Of a stretch of DNA of 64,000 nt, positions 35,101 to 45,630 are shown one piece after another; position 1 is the first letter of the stretch; the number at the start of each line of letters is the position of its first letter. Below the pieces are notes generated by a model, which worked only from the letters and a program-made list of their open reading frames with translations, searched no databases and was not told the DNA's origin. A program made the translations under genes and the position numbers. Location: NCBI GenBank assembly GCA_949128115.1, contig OX421965.1, positions 48,723,257 to 48,787,256 on the forward strand. The letters are read 5' to 3'. The stretch comes from Anaspis maculata (lineage: Eukaryota > Arthropoda > Insecta > Coleoptera > Scraptiidae).

Positions 35101-37527
35101 ACTTAAATATGTTAGGTACTAACTATAGTGCCGGAGTTCAAAATAGTCGAGAGTGACTAATGTTAATTGAACGATAACTATGACTGCACTATAATGACCG
35201 AAAATACCGGGTGATCATTTGAAAACTATCCACCTGCAATAACTCCCGATTCCTAGTCAATATTCCTTCGAGCAAAAACAGGTCGATTTTTATATCGAGG
35301 GGGCCATCTGAAACATACATTGGGAAATTTCTATGTTCAGCCCCCTCGCCCCCACTTACCCCAAATTTTAAATTTCAAATGACACTACCTACCTTGCGAT
35401 ACATATCGACATATACGATACATCAAATTAAAGAGAATTAAATTCTTTTTTTGAAAAAAATATTTTCAAAATTTTTAACCCCCCATCTCTCTAAAAATTC
35501 TATGAGTGTCCCATTCAATATTCTGGACCCCTCAATTCTCTTTAGTTCAGTCAGCATCATCCTAGATTGCATCAAGAGAATTTTCGGTGGAAAAAGTGCC
35601 ACCCAAATCCACCCCATTGCTCTCCCCCACCTAAACTTCAAAATTTAACAAAATACCACCCACTTTGTTATTTATCAAATTGAAGAAAATTGATATCTCT
35701 TCCTAAAGACAATTTTTTTGAAATTTTCAACTCCTTCCTCATTTAATTGGACACTCGGAGTATTTTAGGGGGGAAACGGAGGTTTTAAAAATTTCAAAAA
35801 AATTGTGTCCAGGGAGAGAATTCAATTTCCTTTAATTTGATGTGTCACAAAGTAGATATTGTTATTTTAGATTTTTAAGGTGAGGTGGGGGGAGCGGAGG
35901 GGTGAATTTGGCTGGCAATTTTTTCATAGAAGATTTTCTCTTTTGATGCTGTGCAGGATGACGTTAACTGCATTGAAGAGAATTGAGAGGTCAAGAATAT
36001 TAAATTGGACACTCAGGGAATTCGAGGGAGAAAGGGGGTGGGGTGGAAAACTTTAAAAATATATTTTTTGAAAGATAATTTAATTCTGTTGTACTAGATA
36101 GATAGATGAGATGGAATTTAACGTGGTGGTGATAGAATAACCAATATCCTGATATCAAAAAGTTGCAATTTCATAGGTATAAAAAAATCTAATTTTATAA
36201 CTGTGTCCAAAGTATCATGATTCTATTTTTTCAGATGGCATGTCCCCAATTTTACAAGGTTATCCGATAGATTTCTCATCTTTCGATAAACCCTACAATG
36301 ATTAAACTTCATAGCTTTCGGGAAAATCGGGAAGTTTCCACGAAATTTGATATTTATTTAATTTTTTCAAAAACTCGAGTCGGTCGTGATGAATGACACT
36401 AATGAAATCGACAGACAAGCCAAAAAGTAAGCAGTTGTCAGTTAGTCAGTCTGAATATTATGAATTTTGGTATAAATATCATATCAATAAGTTCCTCTCG
36501 CGTTAAAGCCATTTTTCTATGTTCGACAATACTCGGACTGACTAATTGACAGCTGATACATACTTTTAGCTTTTCTGTCATCCATCACGGCCGACATAGT
36601 TTTTGAAAACAATCAAATAAATAGCAAATTTCTTGAGAACTTCCGATTATCTCGAAAACTATGAAGTTTAAGTGTAGGGCACCCCTGATAAAAATTAAAG
36701 AGGGAGAAATAAGCTATCGGGCAGCCTTATAAAATTGAAGGCATGGCATTTGGACAAAAATGAGTTATGATACTTTGAAAATTATAAAGTTTGATTTTTT
36801 TTTGTAAACTATAAAATTGCAACTTTTTGACATTAGGATATTGGTCTTTGATTCCACTACCCCCATGTCAAGTTTCATCTCTAAGTTTTAAAAAGCAAGG
36901 CCGCCACAAAGAACATTTTAGTAAACTCTGAAAATGCGATTTTTTTTAGTTTTAAATTTTTAGAGTTAGTAGCACTGCCACATATTCAAAAAAACAAAAT
37001 ACAAGCATGAGTCAGCTTGAAAAACTGAACACGAAAATGCAATAAAAATTTGGTGTTCCATTCGGAAAAATTGACGTTTTGTTCACCCCGTCAATAAGGA
37101 ACAGCCTATATAGAGCTGGAAATTGTTTCAGGTCATGGGTCTCATCAAACCATTAACTTGTCTCTCACATATTTTTTTGTATCTTGTACGGTATGGCCGC
37201 TATGGGATAATCACCCTGTACAATGATTTAAAAAAATTGTACTTGTACCTGCAATTGCGGTCAAAAAAATGTAGGACCATAAAGTTAACAGATAAGAGCA
37301 GTTTTATGTCTTTGGAGATGAATGTCAAGCTGTGACGCCGGCCAAAAAAAAGTACCGACATTTTTTTAGTCGCAATGATAATGAAAAAAAGAGTCGAAAA
37401 TCGGTAAATTTTTGAAATGCTCTGAGTAATAGATTTTATTTGAAGCGGATCAAAACTTACCGGCATTGCTGGAGGAAACCAAATAGAGCACGAGCAAGTA
37501 CAACTGGACACCAACCAAACTCCTCAT
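29168..37527 (-). CDS. Capa: CAPA neuropeptide precursor (periviscerokinin/tryptopyrokinin), 178 aa
   Basis: Secreted prepropeptide. In insects CAPA peptides come from abdominal neurosecretory cells; CAP2b/periviscerokinins act on Malpighian tubules and visceral muscle, and the WFGPRL-amide is a tryptopyrokinin. Exon 1 is 37527-37461: signal peptide MRSLVGVQLYLLVLYLVSSS then NA, predicted cut after Ala22. Exon 2 is 29637-29168. The donor and acceptor are GTAAGT and ACAG, phase 1, across a 7.8-kb intron. Processing sites give: residues 33-48 SKMSSLYALTPSLRVG then RR; 81-93 RVARMMAFPKGEG then RR; 110-126 TGQQTSNAGMWFGPRLG then R; and 155-163 QVHYTPRLG then R, followed by an acidic tail. Each Gly would be converted to an amide. 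Oddities: the second peptide lacks the usual FPRV-amide end, and a fourth, pyrokinin-like TPRL-amide lies near the C-terminus. The assignment is strong from the GMWFGPRLG motif and layout; receptor activity is inferred. Confidence 0.92.
29640..30328. other. CAPA intron, nothing recognised
   Basis: AT-rich intron sequence close to the acceptor; no repeat or exon recognised. Confidence 0.45.
30329..30660. mobile_element. Fold-back palindrome, about 330 bp, in the CAPA intron
   Basis: TCAATGGAGTATTATAC on the left and GTATAATACTCCATTGA on the right form the ends. The arms also share ACCCGTATTTTTTTATTCAG and its complement, and TTTGGCCGCAATAAATAAA with TTTATTTATTGCGCCCAAA. The centre is near 30496. 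No coding sequence. Confidence 0.85.
30960..32660. other. CAPA intron, nothing recognised
   Basis: 1.7 kb of AT-rich intron DNA with no gene, palindrome or recognised repeat. Confidence 0.4.
32672..33183 (+). mobile_element. Solo LTR (512 bp) with 4-bp target duplication
   Basis: Begins TGTTACGAGCGG and ends ACACGTAACA, giving the canonical TG..CA termini with a short inverted repeat TGTTACG/CGTAACA. It is flanked by ATAC at 32668-32671 and 33184-33187. There is no internal retrotransposon sequence on either side, so the element was lost by LTR-LTR recombination. A TATATAAGAGG-like promoter stretch lies near 32978. It defines the family to which the fragments at 470, 13993, 14815, 44812 and 58745 belong. 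Confidence 0.92.
33223..33336. repeat. Hairpin with perfect 22-bp arms
   Basis: GTGATCGAATAAATTTCTCC plus two more bases pairs perfectly with GAGGAGAAATTTATTCGATC plus two more, 70 bp apart. It lies just 40 bp beyond the solo LTR. It could be a small MITE or a folded regulatory element. Confidence 0.8.
33725..34118. repeat. Cluster of short GTCATTC-ATATATGAATGAC palindromes
   Basis: Near-palindromes of the type TGTCATTCATATATGAACGA, GTCATACACATATGAATGAC and GTCATTCTTATCTGAATGAC occur three to four times, several followed by GTGGC or GCGACCTG. This looks like decayed repeats of one hairpin motif. Confidence 0.5.
34122..34304. mobile_element. Deleted copy of the TTAA-flanked MITE
   Basis: Shares with 43684-44007 the end ATGACTCCGTCCTTAA, the TTGGAAATGCCAAT block, CTTGTAGCTTTCGAAAGAGA, and the start GGTGTTGAATTGGT. 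The left arm is largely deleted, so it is shorter than the full copy. Confidence 0.8.
35430..36090. mobile_element. Fold-back palindrome, about 660 bp
   Basis: Inverted arms of about 320 bp. Paired blocks include GAGTGTCCCATTCAATATTC / AATATTAAATTGGACACTCA, CCTCAATTCTCTTTAGTTCA with its partner, and CAATTTTTTTGAAATTTT near the centre at about 35760. Arms are C-rich on the left and G-rich on the right. No coding sequence. Confidence 0.82.
36106..36886. mobile_element. Fold-back palindrome, about 780 bp
   Basis: Adjacent to the previous palindrome. Pairs include ACCAATATCCTGATATCAAA with the complement of the stretch around 36835-36850, CAAAAAGTTGCAATTTCATA with TATAAAATTGCAACTTTTTG, and AACTTCATAGCTTTCGGGA with the complement of 36655-36672. 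The centre is near 36500. No coding sequence. Confidence 0.85.
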
Positions 37528-37607
37528 TTTCCCAACAAACCACGCTGAAGTTTCAGCTCTTGAGGAGGACGCAGCAAAGGTGACTATGATTCCTGTTGAC
37601 CTGCCCT

Positions 37608-37613
37608 TTTTAT
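37608..37613 (-). promoter_or_regulatory. TATA box of the CAPA gene
   Basis: On the minus strand CCTTTATAAAAAGGGC contains TATAAA 81 nt upstream of the ATG. An initiator-like TCATAGTC follows about 25-30 nt downstream, near 37585. This predicts a 5' UTR of about 55 nt directly before the signal-peptide exon. Confidence 0.6.
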
Positions 37614-38054
37614 AAAGGGGCGGCAAAATGATCGCGCCGCCGCTGATTTGCGTCACAGTGAAACGAACGCAAAACAATCACATTACCTGGTGGCAAGTTG
37701 CTTGCTTGCTTGCTGGTGCCGAAGCCGCGATGAACACTTTTAATAAACCGAAAAACGCTCCGGGGTCCGTTCTGCCTCACCAATTTCAGACAATTTCCAA
37801 CTCTAATCAGCTTTGTTCCAAGAGATTAGCCCTGAAATTGCCCCATAATTAAACTTGAAACGAGATAAGACTGGCTGTATGTAGCTACCTAGCTAAGTAG
37901 ATGTAACGAGAGGTGGATGAAGAAATTTCCAAGTACTAATAGCAACACCAGAAACTAATGCAGATTTTCATTTAATAAAAATTTATCTACGTAATACATT
38001 TACTAAAATCCCTATAAAATCTTCAGACAATAGTATAATGACCACATGCAGAAA

Positions 38055-38304
38055 AATAGCTATTTAGGTTGCAAGTGTTAAAAGTGACAGGTATTATTTT
38101 GTGAGCGGGGACGCTTGCGAAACGAGCGTTAGCGAGTAGAGAGCAACCCCGCGAACAAAATAAGAGACTTTTAACGCGTGTATCGTACAAGATTCCATCT
38201 ACAATGGTCTTTGTCATGTTTGGTAAATGTCAGAGTTTATTAAAAATATGACAGGAACGCGCAGAATCATCATTTTTTCACGTCGCCCATGACGTCGTGT
38301 TAAA
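38055..38304 (+). repeat. Repeat unit of about 250 bp, first copy
   Basis: GTTAAAAGTGACAGGTATTA, the GAGCGGGGACGCTTGCGAAA block, AACCCCGCGAACAAAAT, TTTTAACGCGTGTATCGTAC and TTTTTTCACGTCGCCCATGA recur at 39957-40185. A LINE is inserted at the 3' edge of this unit. The unit also contains an imperfect internal inverted repeat. Confidence 0.85.
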
Positions 38305-39894
38305 TTCAAATATTCAAATTCAAATGATTTATTGTTTCTTCAGTACGTACATTGTACTTATAAACAAAAGGTTTACGAGCTGCATATACAACCCAACAAT
38401 ATGTATAAATATAATAAGTAAATATATGTGAATAACAAAAGATGTACTGACATTCTTAAAAAATAGGAAAAAAAAACAAATGAATAATTCACTCTTACAA
38501 ATAGAAATGCCTAACTAAACTACCCAAACTAAAATCTTTATTCATTACGAGCGAAGGCCCTGAGCTTCATTGCACCTGCCAAAAATCTATAAATTTTAAT
38601 CGCTCTTTCCCTTGTGACATTTTTCAAATTTGTTGGCCAGTCTTTGGACAGCAGTACCTGGTACTCTCGTCGGATTGGAGCGTACAGTGGACAATCGTAA
38701 ACCACGTGGTCAACAGTTTCCGGGCGGTGTAAATTACACACTGAGCAATTCTCCGACTGAGGAAGTCTATACGTTGCGTTGTTCACATACAGGATGAGCG
38801 TCAGCTTATTCGAAAGACGAAGTTGGGCAATGACGCGCTTCACTCCAAGTGGCATGCTGAAATCAAGGTATTCGGCATTGATTGACGTCAAAGGATTTTG
38901 GTCAATGATGTTTTTATACCCGCTACAAAATGTACTAAGAAGAACCCTGTTCCAATCTTCAAACCTGCCACTCTGTAGATACCCTTCGGTGACGCGCCGA
39001 ATTTCACTTTCATCCAACTGAAAAATGTCAATGGGCGAGCCAGCTGAATAGAATTCCGCGATCTTTTTCACTTGTGAGACCCAGTTGTGTTGCAGCTCAT
39101 TATTTGGAGATTTGCTGACATTCTGTAGCCTTCTGAGTGCGATGAAAGTGTACCGACTTTCCGACTGACAGCTGTATTTCTTAATCAAGCGCAACGCCGA
39201 TTTGAGCACATGGTAGCCCATACTCGGTAGATTGAGTTCTGTACGAATTATGTACCCCGGAGTTTGTTGTGGCAAGTACAAAAGACCTTTGAAAAATGTA
39301 CATTGAGCATGGTCCAGCTCTGTTAGTAGGCTAGGCCCCCACACAGCTACACCGTACGTAAGAGTCGGGAATACTACTGATTGATACAATTTCATTATAG
39401 GTGCCCATCGATTTATCTTAGTGCTATTGATAGTTTTGGTGATAATTCCTGATGTAAGCTTAGTTCTACGAAGTCTTTCTTGGAATGCTCTTTTAAACTT
39501 CCCATTAAAGTGAATCTCAACGCCCAAGTAGGTATATGAATTTACAACTTCTATCTGCTCACCGTTAATGAAGAAGTCACTGGGAGATATACGATTTCCT
39601 TTCCTGAAAATTACCACTTTGGTCTTTGCGGTGTTCACTTCGAGCTGTCGGTCCAGGCAGAATTTCTCTAACCCTCTCAAACACATATTGAGCTGGACAG
39701 GTGAGTCAGCCAGTAAGACGAGATCGTCAGCGTACATCAACATCCTTACATCTGTTTTCCCATCCAAACTAACTCCTCTGAATCCCCTGTCCACGAGATA
39801 CTCCTCCATGTCTCCCACGAACATTGAAAATAGTAGAGGGCTCACTGTGTCTCCCTGTAAAACGCCTTTTGTGACGCGTCGTGGGACTCGTGTC
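38305..39894 (-). mobile_element. 5'-truncated LINE with 14-bp target duplication
   Basis: The insertion is flanked by the perfect duplication GACGTCGTGTTAAA at 38291-38304 and 39895-39908. The element is on the minus strand. Its 3' end carries a short TTTGAAT-type repeat tail, and its 5' end is truncated within the reverse transcriptase. Perfect flanks indicate a recent insertion. Confidence 0.93.
38538..39894 (-). CDS. Reverse transcriptase C-terminal part of the truncated LINE
   Basis: One open frame runs from the truncation point to the stop at 38538. It begins with the RT block GVLQGDTVSPLLFSMF, then the catalytic MYADDLVLLAD, then the SYTYLGVEI block, a thumb-like region, and a C-terminal CCHC knuckle of form C-x2-C-x9-H-x4-C (CSVC..H..C). 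The order fits apurinic-endonuclease-type LINEs of the R1/Jockey group. The N-terminal endonuclease and RT palm start are missing, so it is a partial gene without its own promoter. No internal stop or frameshift is seen. Confidence 0.88.
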
Positions 39895-39904
39895 GACGTC
39901 GTGT

Positions 39905-40230
39905 TAAAAGTGACTGGTATTATTTAACGCTTGTAGATAATAGCTATTTACGATACGAGTGTTAAAAGTGACAGGTATTATTTTGTGAGCGGGGACGCTT
40001 GCGAAACGAGCATTAGCGAGTAGAGCAACCCCGCGAACAAAATTAGACACTTTTAACGCGTGTATCGTACAAGATTTTATCTACAATAGTCTTTGAAATA
40101 TTTGATAAATGTCAGAATTTATTGAAAATATGACAGGAACGCACAGAATCATCATTTTTTCACGTCGCCCATGACGACGTGCTAAAAGTGACGGGTATTA
40201 TTCAACGCTCGTAGATAAAAGTAATTTGGC
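39905..40230 (+). repeat. Repeat units continuing after the LINE
   Basis: A partial unit (39905-39956), a full second unit (39957-40185) and the start of a third. With 38055-38304 they form a tandem array that the LINE interrupted. Confidence 0.8.
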
Positions 40231-40804
40231 TAATCTATGATAACGGATTTTCTTTTTTTTTTTGGAAAATTCCAGATGATCCTTCAAGACAAACCCATAA
40301 AATCTGTAAAACACTTGTTCCCTCACTCCTCAACAACCATTCAGGAACCTTCACAAAATTCGATCCACTGAAAAAATTGGTCCATTTTGATGGCTCATAA
40401 TTTCCAATGAGAATTTATGGATCTCAAAATTCCTTTTACTGCTGGAAAGGTCATTTCTTCCCGAAGAACCTCCCATCATTCCATTTGTTTCTGATACTTA
40501 TTAGGTATAAGTTATATAGGGTGGTTCATAAAGACATGATTTTTCCAGTTTTAGAAATCTACACGGAGTAAACGAACCACCATTGCTTTTTGAATTTCAA
40601 CATGGCTAATTTTTCTGATGAGATATGATTCTTTGTAATTTTCAAAAGCTCAAAGTTTAATTCAAAAACCGAATTGGTATTGACGATAACGTTTTTGTTT
40701 TCCGATTTCTGTTAAATTTGCTCATTAATCATAGACACGGAAATGTGAAAGAATTAAGTACGACTTGATGGAAAAGCAAACACAGAACTAAGATTATTTC
40801 TTGT

Positions 40805-41271
40805 AAATCTATTGTGAGCGACATAATACTTTCTCGGTGGCATCCAGCGACGTAGGTGATGATTTTGATCGAAGCGTCCCTTTGGGAAGGGAGATCTCAT
40901 TGGAAAATGAAAGGAAAAACACACGTCCAGGTTGAGCGAGTATCCTGGAGAACAAACTTTGCGTATACAACCACACCAAACAGCACTATAGCTCAAGAAG
41001 TCTCAGGGGGCTGCAGAATCTTGACCCCGAAGAAATTCGATTTTATCTGGCCCACGGATCAGACACGATTAACACGTTAGGCGTCAGAGTGTGGAATTAA
41101 AGTATTTCCTGTAGTGCAAAGTGACACGCAAAATCACCGAAATTGTCTTGTCCAAGTTGTTGTTTTTCCTTCAATTTTCCAATCAGATCCCCCTCTCCGA
41201 AGGGTTGCTTTGATCAAAATCATAACCTACGTTGCTGGATGCCACCGGGAAAATATTGTCACAATAAATTG
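40805..41271. mobile_element. Fold-back element with 115-bp arms
   Basis: TGGCATCCAGCGACGTAGG on the left pairs with CCTACGTTGCTGGATGCCA on the right, followed by GATTTTGATC / GATCAAAATC and the GAAGGGAGATCT / AGATCCCCCTCTCC region. A third, direct-orientation half copy follows at 41279-41370 (GGCGACGCAAAACTTTCCCG). Confidence 0.8.
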
Positions 41272-41374
41272 AAAGTCTGTTGTGGGCGACGCAAAACTTT
41301 CCCGGCGATATCCAAAGGCGTCAGTAATGATTTTGATTCAGGCGTCCTTCCGGGAAGGGGAGACTTGGTTGTGG

Positions 41375-42190
41375 AATTAATGACCACCAATTTCCATACC
41401 GTTTGGCGGTAGTTGATTTCAGGCTGCTCATTAAACGCTATAAAAATTAACTGTCCCAACTCTTCCGCTGTACGCTGTAAGTACTAGGTACTCATTAGCT
41501 CATCGCAGCTAACAAATGCCAAGTTGTTAGTGCGTTGTCTGAGTGGGTCTATCACTCTAGCGGTGGTGGAACAAATACGTGAATTGCGGTAGGTAGGTAC
41601 GGCATTATGATGGTTTCTGAAAGTCACCTATTTTTTGAATGAGTAAAGGATCCCGGACACCTCATGATTTTTCAGCAATTTTGGAAGGCATAGGTATGGG
41701 CTCCTTTACGCTGTTCCGGAAGCAGAGCAAGAGAGTAAAAGGTACGGTTGAGGTAATGGTTAGAAAGAAGCACCACCTTAGCTCCTAGCCCTCCTACTTT
41801 TCCTGTCGGCTACGCTACAGTTTAAAATCTCAGACTCCTTTGTTCCCACCATTATTTTGTAAATGGTGCTAAAGAAACATGAATTTGGAAAAAAATATAA
41901 AATAGTTAACCTAATTAGAAGCACATTAAATAATGAACTGCGTGTTTTCTAAGCCAAGACAGACAGCAATTTTCTTAAGCGTAAAATTATCTTATAATTA
42001 ACCGCCTTCTACAATAATGTCACGTGAATAATTGAAACTCTTCATTACGTCCTGTTTTACGACACTGTAGTCTAAACTATAAAATATTTACCACCAAATT
42101 ACCACCCTGGGCGCCGAGAAGAAGTACTGCCCTCCAGAACAAAACCGCGGTCCCTTATGCACAGTGCCCCAGTTAGTTTTTTGGTCGCTG
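41375..42190. other. Upstream region of the odorant receptor
   Basis: No gene or repeat recognised. Would contain the receptor promoter; no convincing TATA box was seen. Confidence 0.4.
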
Positions 42191-42196
42191 TCAAAA

Positions 42197-43687
42197 ATGC
42201 AGCACCAAAGGTTCTTCATAGATTTCACGGCAGTTGTGGAATCCGTTATCAAAATCTCAAGACTGATCGGAGTCTGGTCAACAACAGGCAGGTTCTTTGC
42301 AAAAAATCTCTACTCAGCCTATGCAATATTTGTCTTAATCAATTGCAATTTATTCTACTTGGTCCAAATCGCATACTGGTTCTTTGGTAACGGAACTTTT
42401 GAGACCATCATATGGTCAGCCACGGTAATTTTTGAACAAATTTTGACGAATGTGAAAGCTTATGGAATAATCACGAATCAAAGAGTGCTGAAACAACTCG
42501 CTGAGCGTAGCAATCTAGATGTTTTCCAGCCTAAAAATGAAAAGCAGAAGCAACTAGCAATGCCAACGTTGAAAGAGTTTATGATGTTTTACAAGTTTTT
42601 TGGAATAGCAGGAACAGCTACAGGATTTTTTATGGGCCTCTATCCATTGATCGATCGAGTAATTGATACAAGAAAGGAAGCTTACCTGCCGTTTCTTGCT
42701 TGGTATCCGTATAACACAACCAGATTTTTCGCTGTATCTTATACACATCAAGCCGTATGCTCCGTTTATATGGCGGAAGTTCAAGTGAATTCTGATTGTT
42801 TGTCAATTTGTCTGATGGCATTCATAGGAATTCAGTGCGACATATTAGCCGATTCTCTGAGAAATATTGCGGCGTACACCAAACAGAAGATGGCGAAGAA
42901 AAATTCAAGGCAGTCCTTCTCAACAGAGATGGAACAGTCTTTGCGAGACTGCATCGAGCACCACAAACAAATAATGAGGTGACCTATCATCATCAAATCA
43001 CAATTAGATTTTCAACGTTTGAATTACAGCTATTTCGACCAGATCTATGTCATGCTGAATACTTCTCTGCTGGCTCAATTTGCAGCAAGTGCCATTAGCA
43101 TCTGCCTAACTCTATTTCAGTTATCAACTGAATCGGTGAATTCGAAATTTTTCACGATGATAAGCTATCAGAACGCTCTGATGTGTCAACTTCTTTTATA
43201 TTGTTGGTGGGGAGATAAAGTCATTGAAAAGGTAGGTAGGTATAGAGTGTTCAATTGAATTTGACGTCATCGTGAATTATGGTCTGGTCGCAGTCATGTT
43301 TTCTCGCACCAGATTTTCAGGAATCACAGGCGATTTGACGTCAAATTCTTTTGAACGCTTACCAGTCATTTTTGTAACTGCGTACCTACTTACATATTGA
43401 TTCGATTTCCATTTCTAGAGTGAGCAACTACCATCCGCAGCTTTCGAAGGTGGTTGGGTAGACACCAGCAAAAAGTATAAGTGTAATTTACTAATATTTA
43501 TTCATCGAACGCAAAAACCTTTGACATTATATGCAGTAGACTACTTTAAACTTTCGCTACAAAGTTTCATGATGGTTTACTAAAAAAAAAAACATTTTGT
43601 TCTGGTTCTATTCACCTTATGGTTCTTTTTTAGATATTGCGCCATGCCTACTCCTTTTTTGCCGTTCTCCACCGTATGAATACTTAA
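42197..43687 (+). CDS. Insect odorant receptor (7tm_6 family), 397 aa
   Basis: Ligand-gated cation channel subunit that works with Orco in the dendrites of olfactory neurons. Exons are 42197-42978, 43030-43231, 43419-43574 and 43634-43687, with all junctions GT-AG and phases 2, 0, 0. ATG 42197 has a good context (AAAAATG); upstream in-frame codons lack another ATG. Seven hydrophobic segments can be placed, beginning with the FAKNLYSAYAIFVLINCNLF region. The conserved C-terminal part reads SYQNALMCQLLLYCWWGD, then the TQKPLTLYAVDYFKLSLQSF region, then the short last exon with HAYSFFAVL, as is usual for the family: the last intron falls at the conserved position before the final helix. The stop TAA lies in the TTAA that borders a MITE. 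The ligand and exact orthology cannot be told. Intact and probably functional. Confidence 0.93.
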
Positions 43688-44007
43688 GGACGGAGTTGAA
43701 TTGGTAAAATAAGCGTTGCGAAATCAATCCCTGTGGCCTGTGGGTTTATTCCTTGACAGAATCTCACCATTTAGGTCTCTTTCGAAAGCTACAAGGATGT
43801 ACTTTGGTTTGCACTAATTGGCATTTCCAAAATCCTAAAATTAAAAGAAGTATTTTTCGATTTTGGAAATGCCAATACGCTCAAACCAAAGTTCATCTTT
43901 ATAGCTTTTGAAAGAGACCTAAATGGTAAAATTCTGTTGAGGAATAAACCCACAGGGATTGATTCCGCAACGGTTATTCTACCAATATAACTCCGTCCTT
44001 AAAGTCA
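43684..44007. mobile_element. TTAA-flanked palindromic MITE, about 320 bp
   Basis: Left end TTAAGGACGGAGTTGAATTG, right end ATAACTCCGTCCTTAA. The arms match along about 150 bp, with the centre near 43845. Both ends abut TTAA, as for piggyBac-type target sites, though the termini GGACGG are not the usual piggyBac CCC. A deleted copy is at 34122-34304. The left TTAA supplies the stop codon of the odorant receptor. Confidence 0.87.
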
Positions 44008-44269
44008 AAATGCACTGAATACGATGCAATTGAAGATTATTAAAGATCATGATGCTCGATCATTAGATTTTATCCGAACTACGAATTTCCCTCAACCGTT
44101 GAAATCACGCAACAAAAAAACTAACTATACCCTACAAAAATAAACTGCATAGCACAAGTATACCTACGAAAAGTACAATTTCAAGAAGAGATCCATGGGA
44201 TGGGCAAACATTCACCGAACGCTAATTGAAAAATAGTTGAAGAAAGAAAACCACATTCAAGGCAGGTAA

Positions 44270-44520
44270 TAGTAGTTTACGATACGAGTTGGCTGTTACA
44301 TAAGTGGTTTTCAGACACGAAGCCGAAATTTGTAAAACGAGGGCGCAGCCCGAGTTCTGTGAGAGGCTGAGTTTCGGAAATCATCTTGTGTAACCAGCCA
44401 CGGGTGTTGTACAACATTTTACGTGTTTGTTCTATTGAAAATTGTAAAAAATTTGTAATTTTTGAGGTTATTTTGACAAGTGTCAACTTGAATACATAAA
44501 CTGTAATATCCATATACAAC
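44270..44520 (+). repeat. Degenerate repeat with GGGCGCAGCCCGAG hairpin
   Basis: TTACGATACGAGTTGGCTGTTACA and the GAGGGCGCAGCCCGAGT block resemble the TTACGATACGAGTGTTA start of the 38-40 kb repeat units, but the rest diverges. Low-confidence dispersed repeat. Confidence 0.35.
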
Positions 44521-44811
44521 TTATATAAAAGTCATTAAATGTTATGTATCAACACAACAAACACGTAAATAGATATTTGCTGCTTTTTTGTTTCAATCAA
44601 TAAGTATTGGCAGGTAAGTAGGTACCAGTACGTATAGAGTGCGTCCACTTTATGAACGCATCTGACAGTAAGGTGGTCATCAGTGGCTTATAAGTATATT
44701 GGGTATTTGCTTTCTGAAATGGGGCAATGGAGGGCATGTATCAGACAAGCTTCAGCATCAGCTGTTAGACCTTTCTGTCCTAAACATAACTGTTCTAAGC
44801 TCATTTTCTCC

Positions 44812-45323
44812 TGTTACGAGCGGCGATTCTCTTGCATTCTAGAGAACAGCCGGTTTTTTCAGACTGTTCAAGTGTTCGCATAAGATCACAGTGTACAAGT
44901 GCGAAGCTCTAGTGCATCCCAGAACATACGTGTAGACTGTGACCCGTGGAACTAGAGTGGTGACTTCAACGGCCGAGTGAGACACATCCGTCTCTTTGGC
45001 GGAGTGCCGGCTTCAGAGCACGTAGGAATTGCACGCGAAAGGTATAAGATTATTCGAGAGTCACCTAGAAACCGTATATGCCGGGTCATTGCGGAATTTG
45101 CTGGAGGACCGGTGGAAACTTCGAAAACGGAGTCGGGGGTATATAGAAGCACCGTGGATCGCCCACAGAGTAGTACTGAATTCGAAGCGATCGAGAGCGA
45201 TAGAAAGCGAGTAGTAATCAGCAATATTCCCAATCACCAATTGTTGACGTGTATTTATTGTAGTAGGCAGTAATGAACAGTCTGTTACGATCCTCCCGGT
45301 TACAAATGAAGCTCAACGCGAAA
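44812..45323 (+). mobile_element. LTR of the Gypsy-like family, damaged 3' end
   Basis: Begins TGTTACGAGCGGCGATTC and runs through GTGTACAAGTGCGAAGCTCT, GACTTCAACGGCC, TATGCCGGGTCATTGCGG, a GTATATAGAAGC promoter-like stretch and GTGTATTTATTGTAGTAGGC. The 3' terminus is altered: GTTACGATCC is followed by GCGAAATACGCAG, and no CGTAACA end or clear target duplication was found. Confidence 0.78.
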
Positions 45324-45630
45324 TACGCAGCCATGGTTTAGCACACCTTATTTTTTTCAGCTTCATTTAATTTCGGCTTTTTTTTCGAGACGAGGCCAAA
45401 CACCAAAGCCGGTGAATGCTTTCATCCACTATACCGGAAATTCAGCCAAACCCCTGTGTATTTCAGCACAGGGTAGAGATCGAGGTAGGGATTTTCAACG
45501 ACCACCAACATCACATGGGGTCGGCACCACCGTTCACATTCTACTTACTATGCGCTACACATAATGGCCTTGCATTTAGCAAACATTCCAACTAAATCAA
45601 TAAACTTGTTTTAGGGATGAAAATCCGACA

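Noticed and set aside
42164..42196. Earlier start for the odorant receptor
   Set aside because: The upstream in-frame codon at 42164 is GTG; the first ATG in frame is 42197 with a good context.
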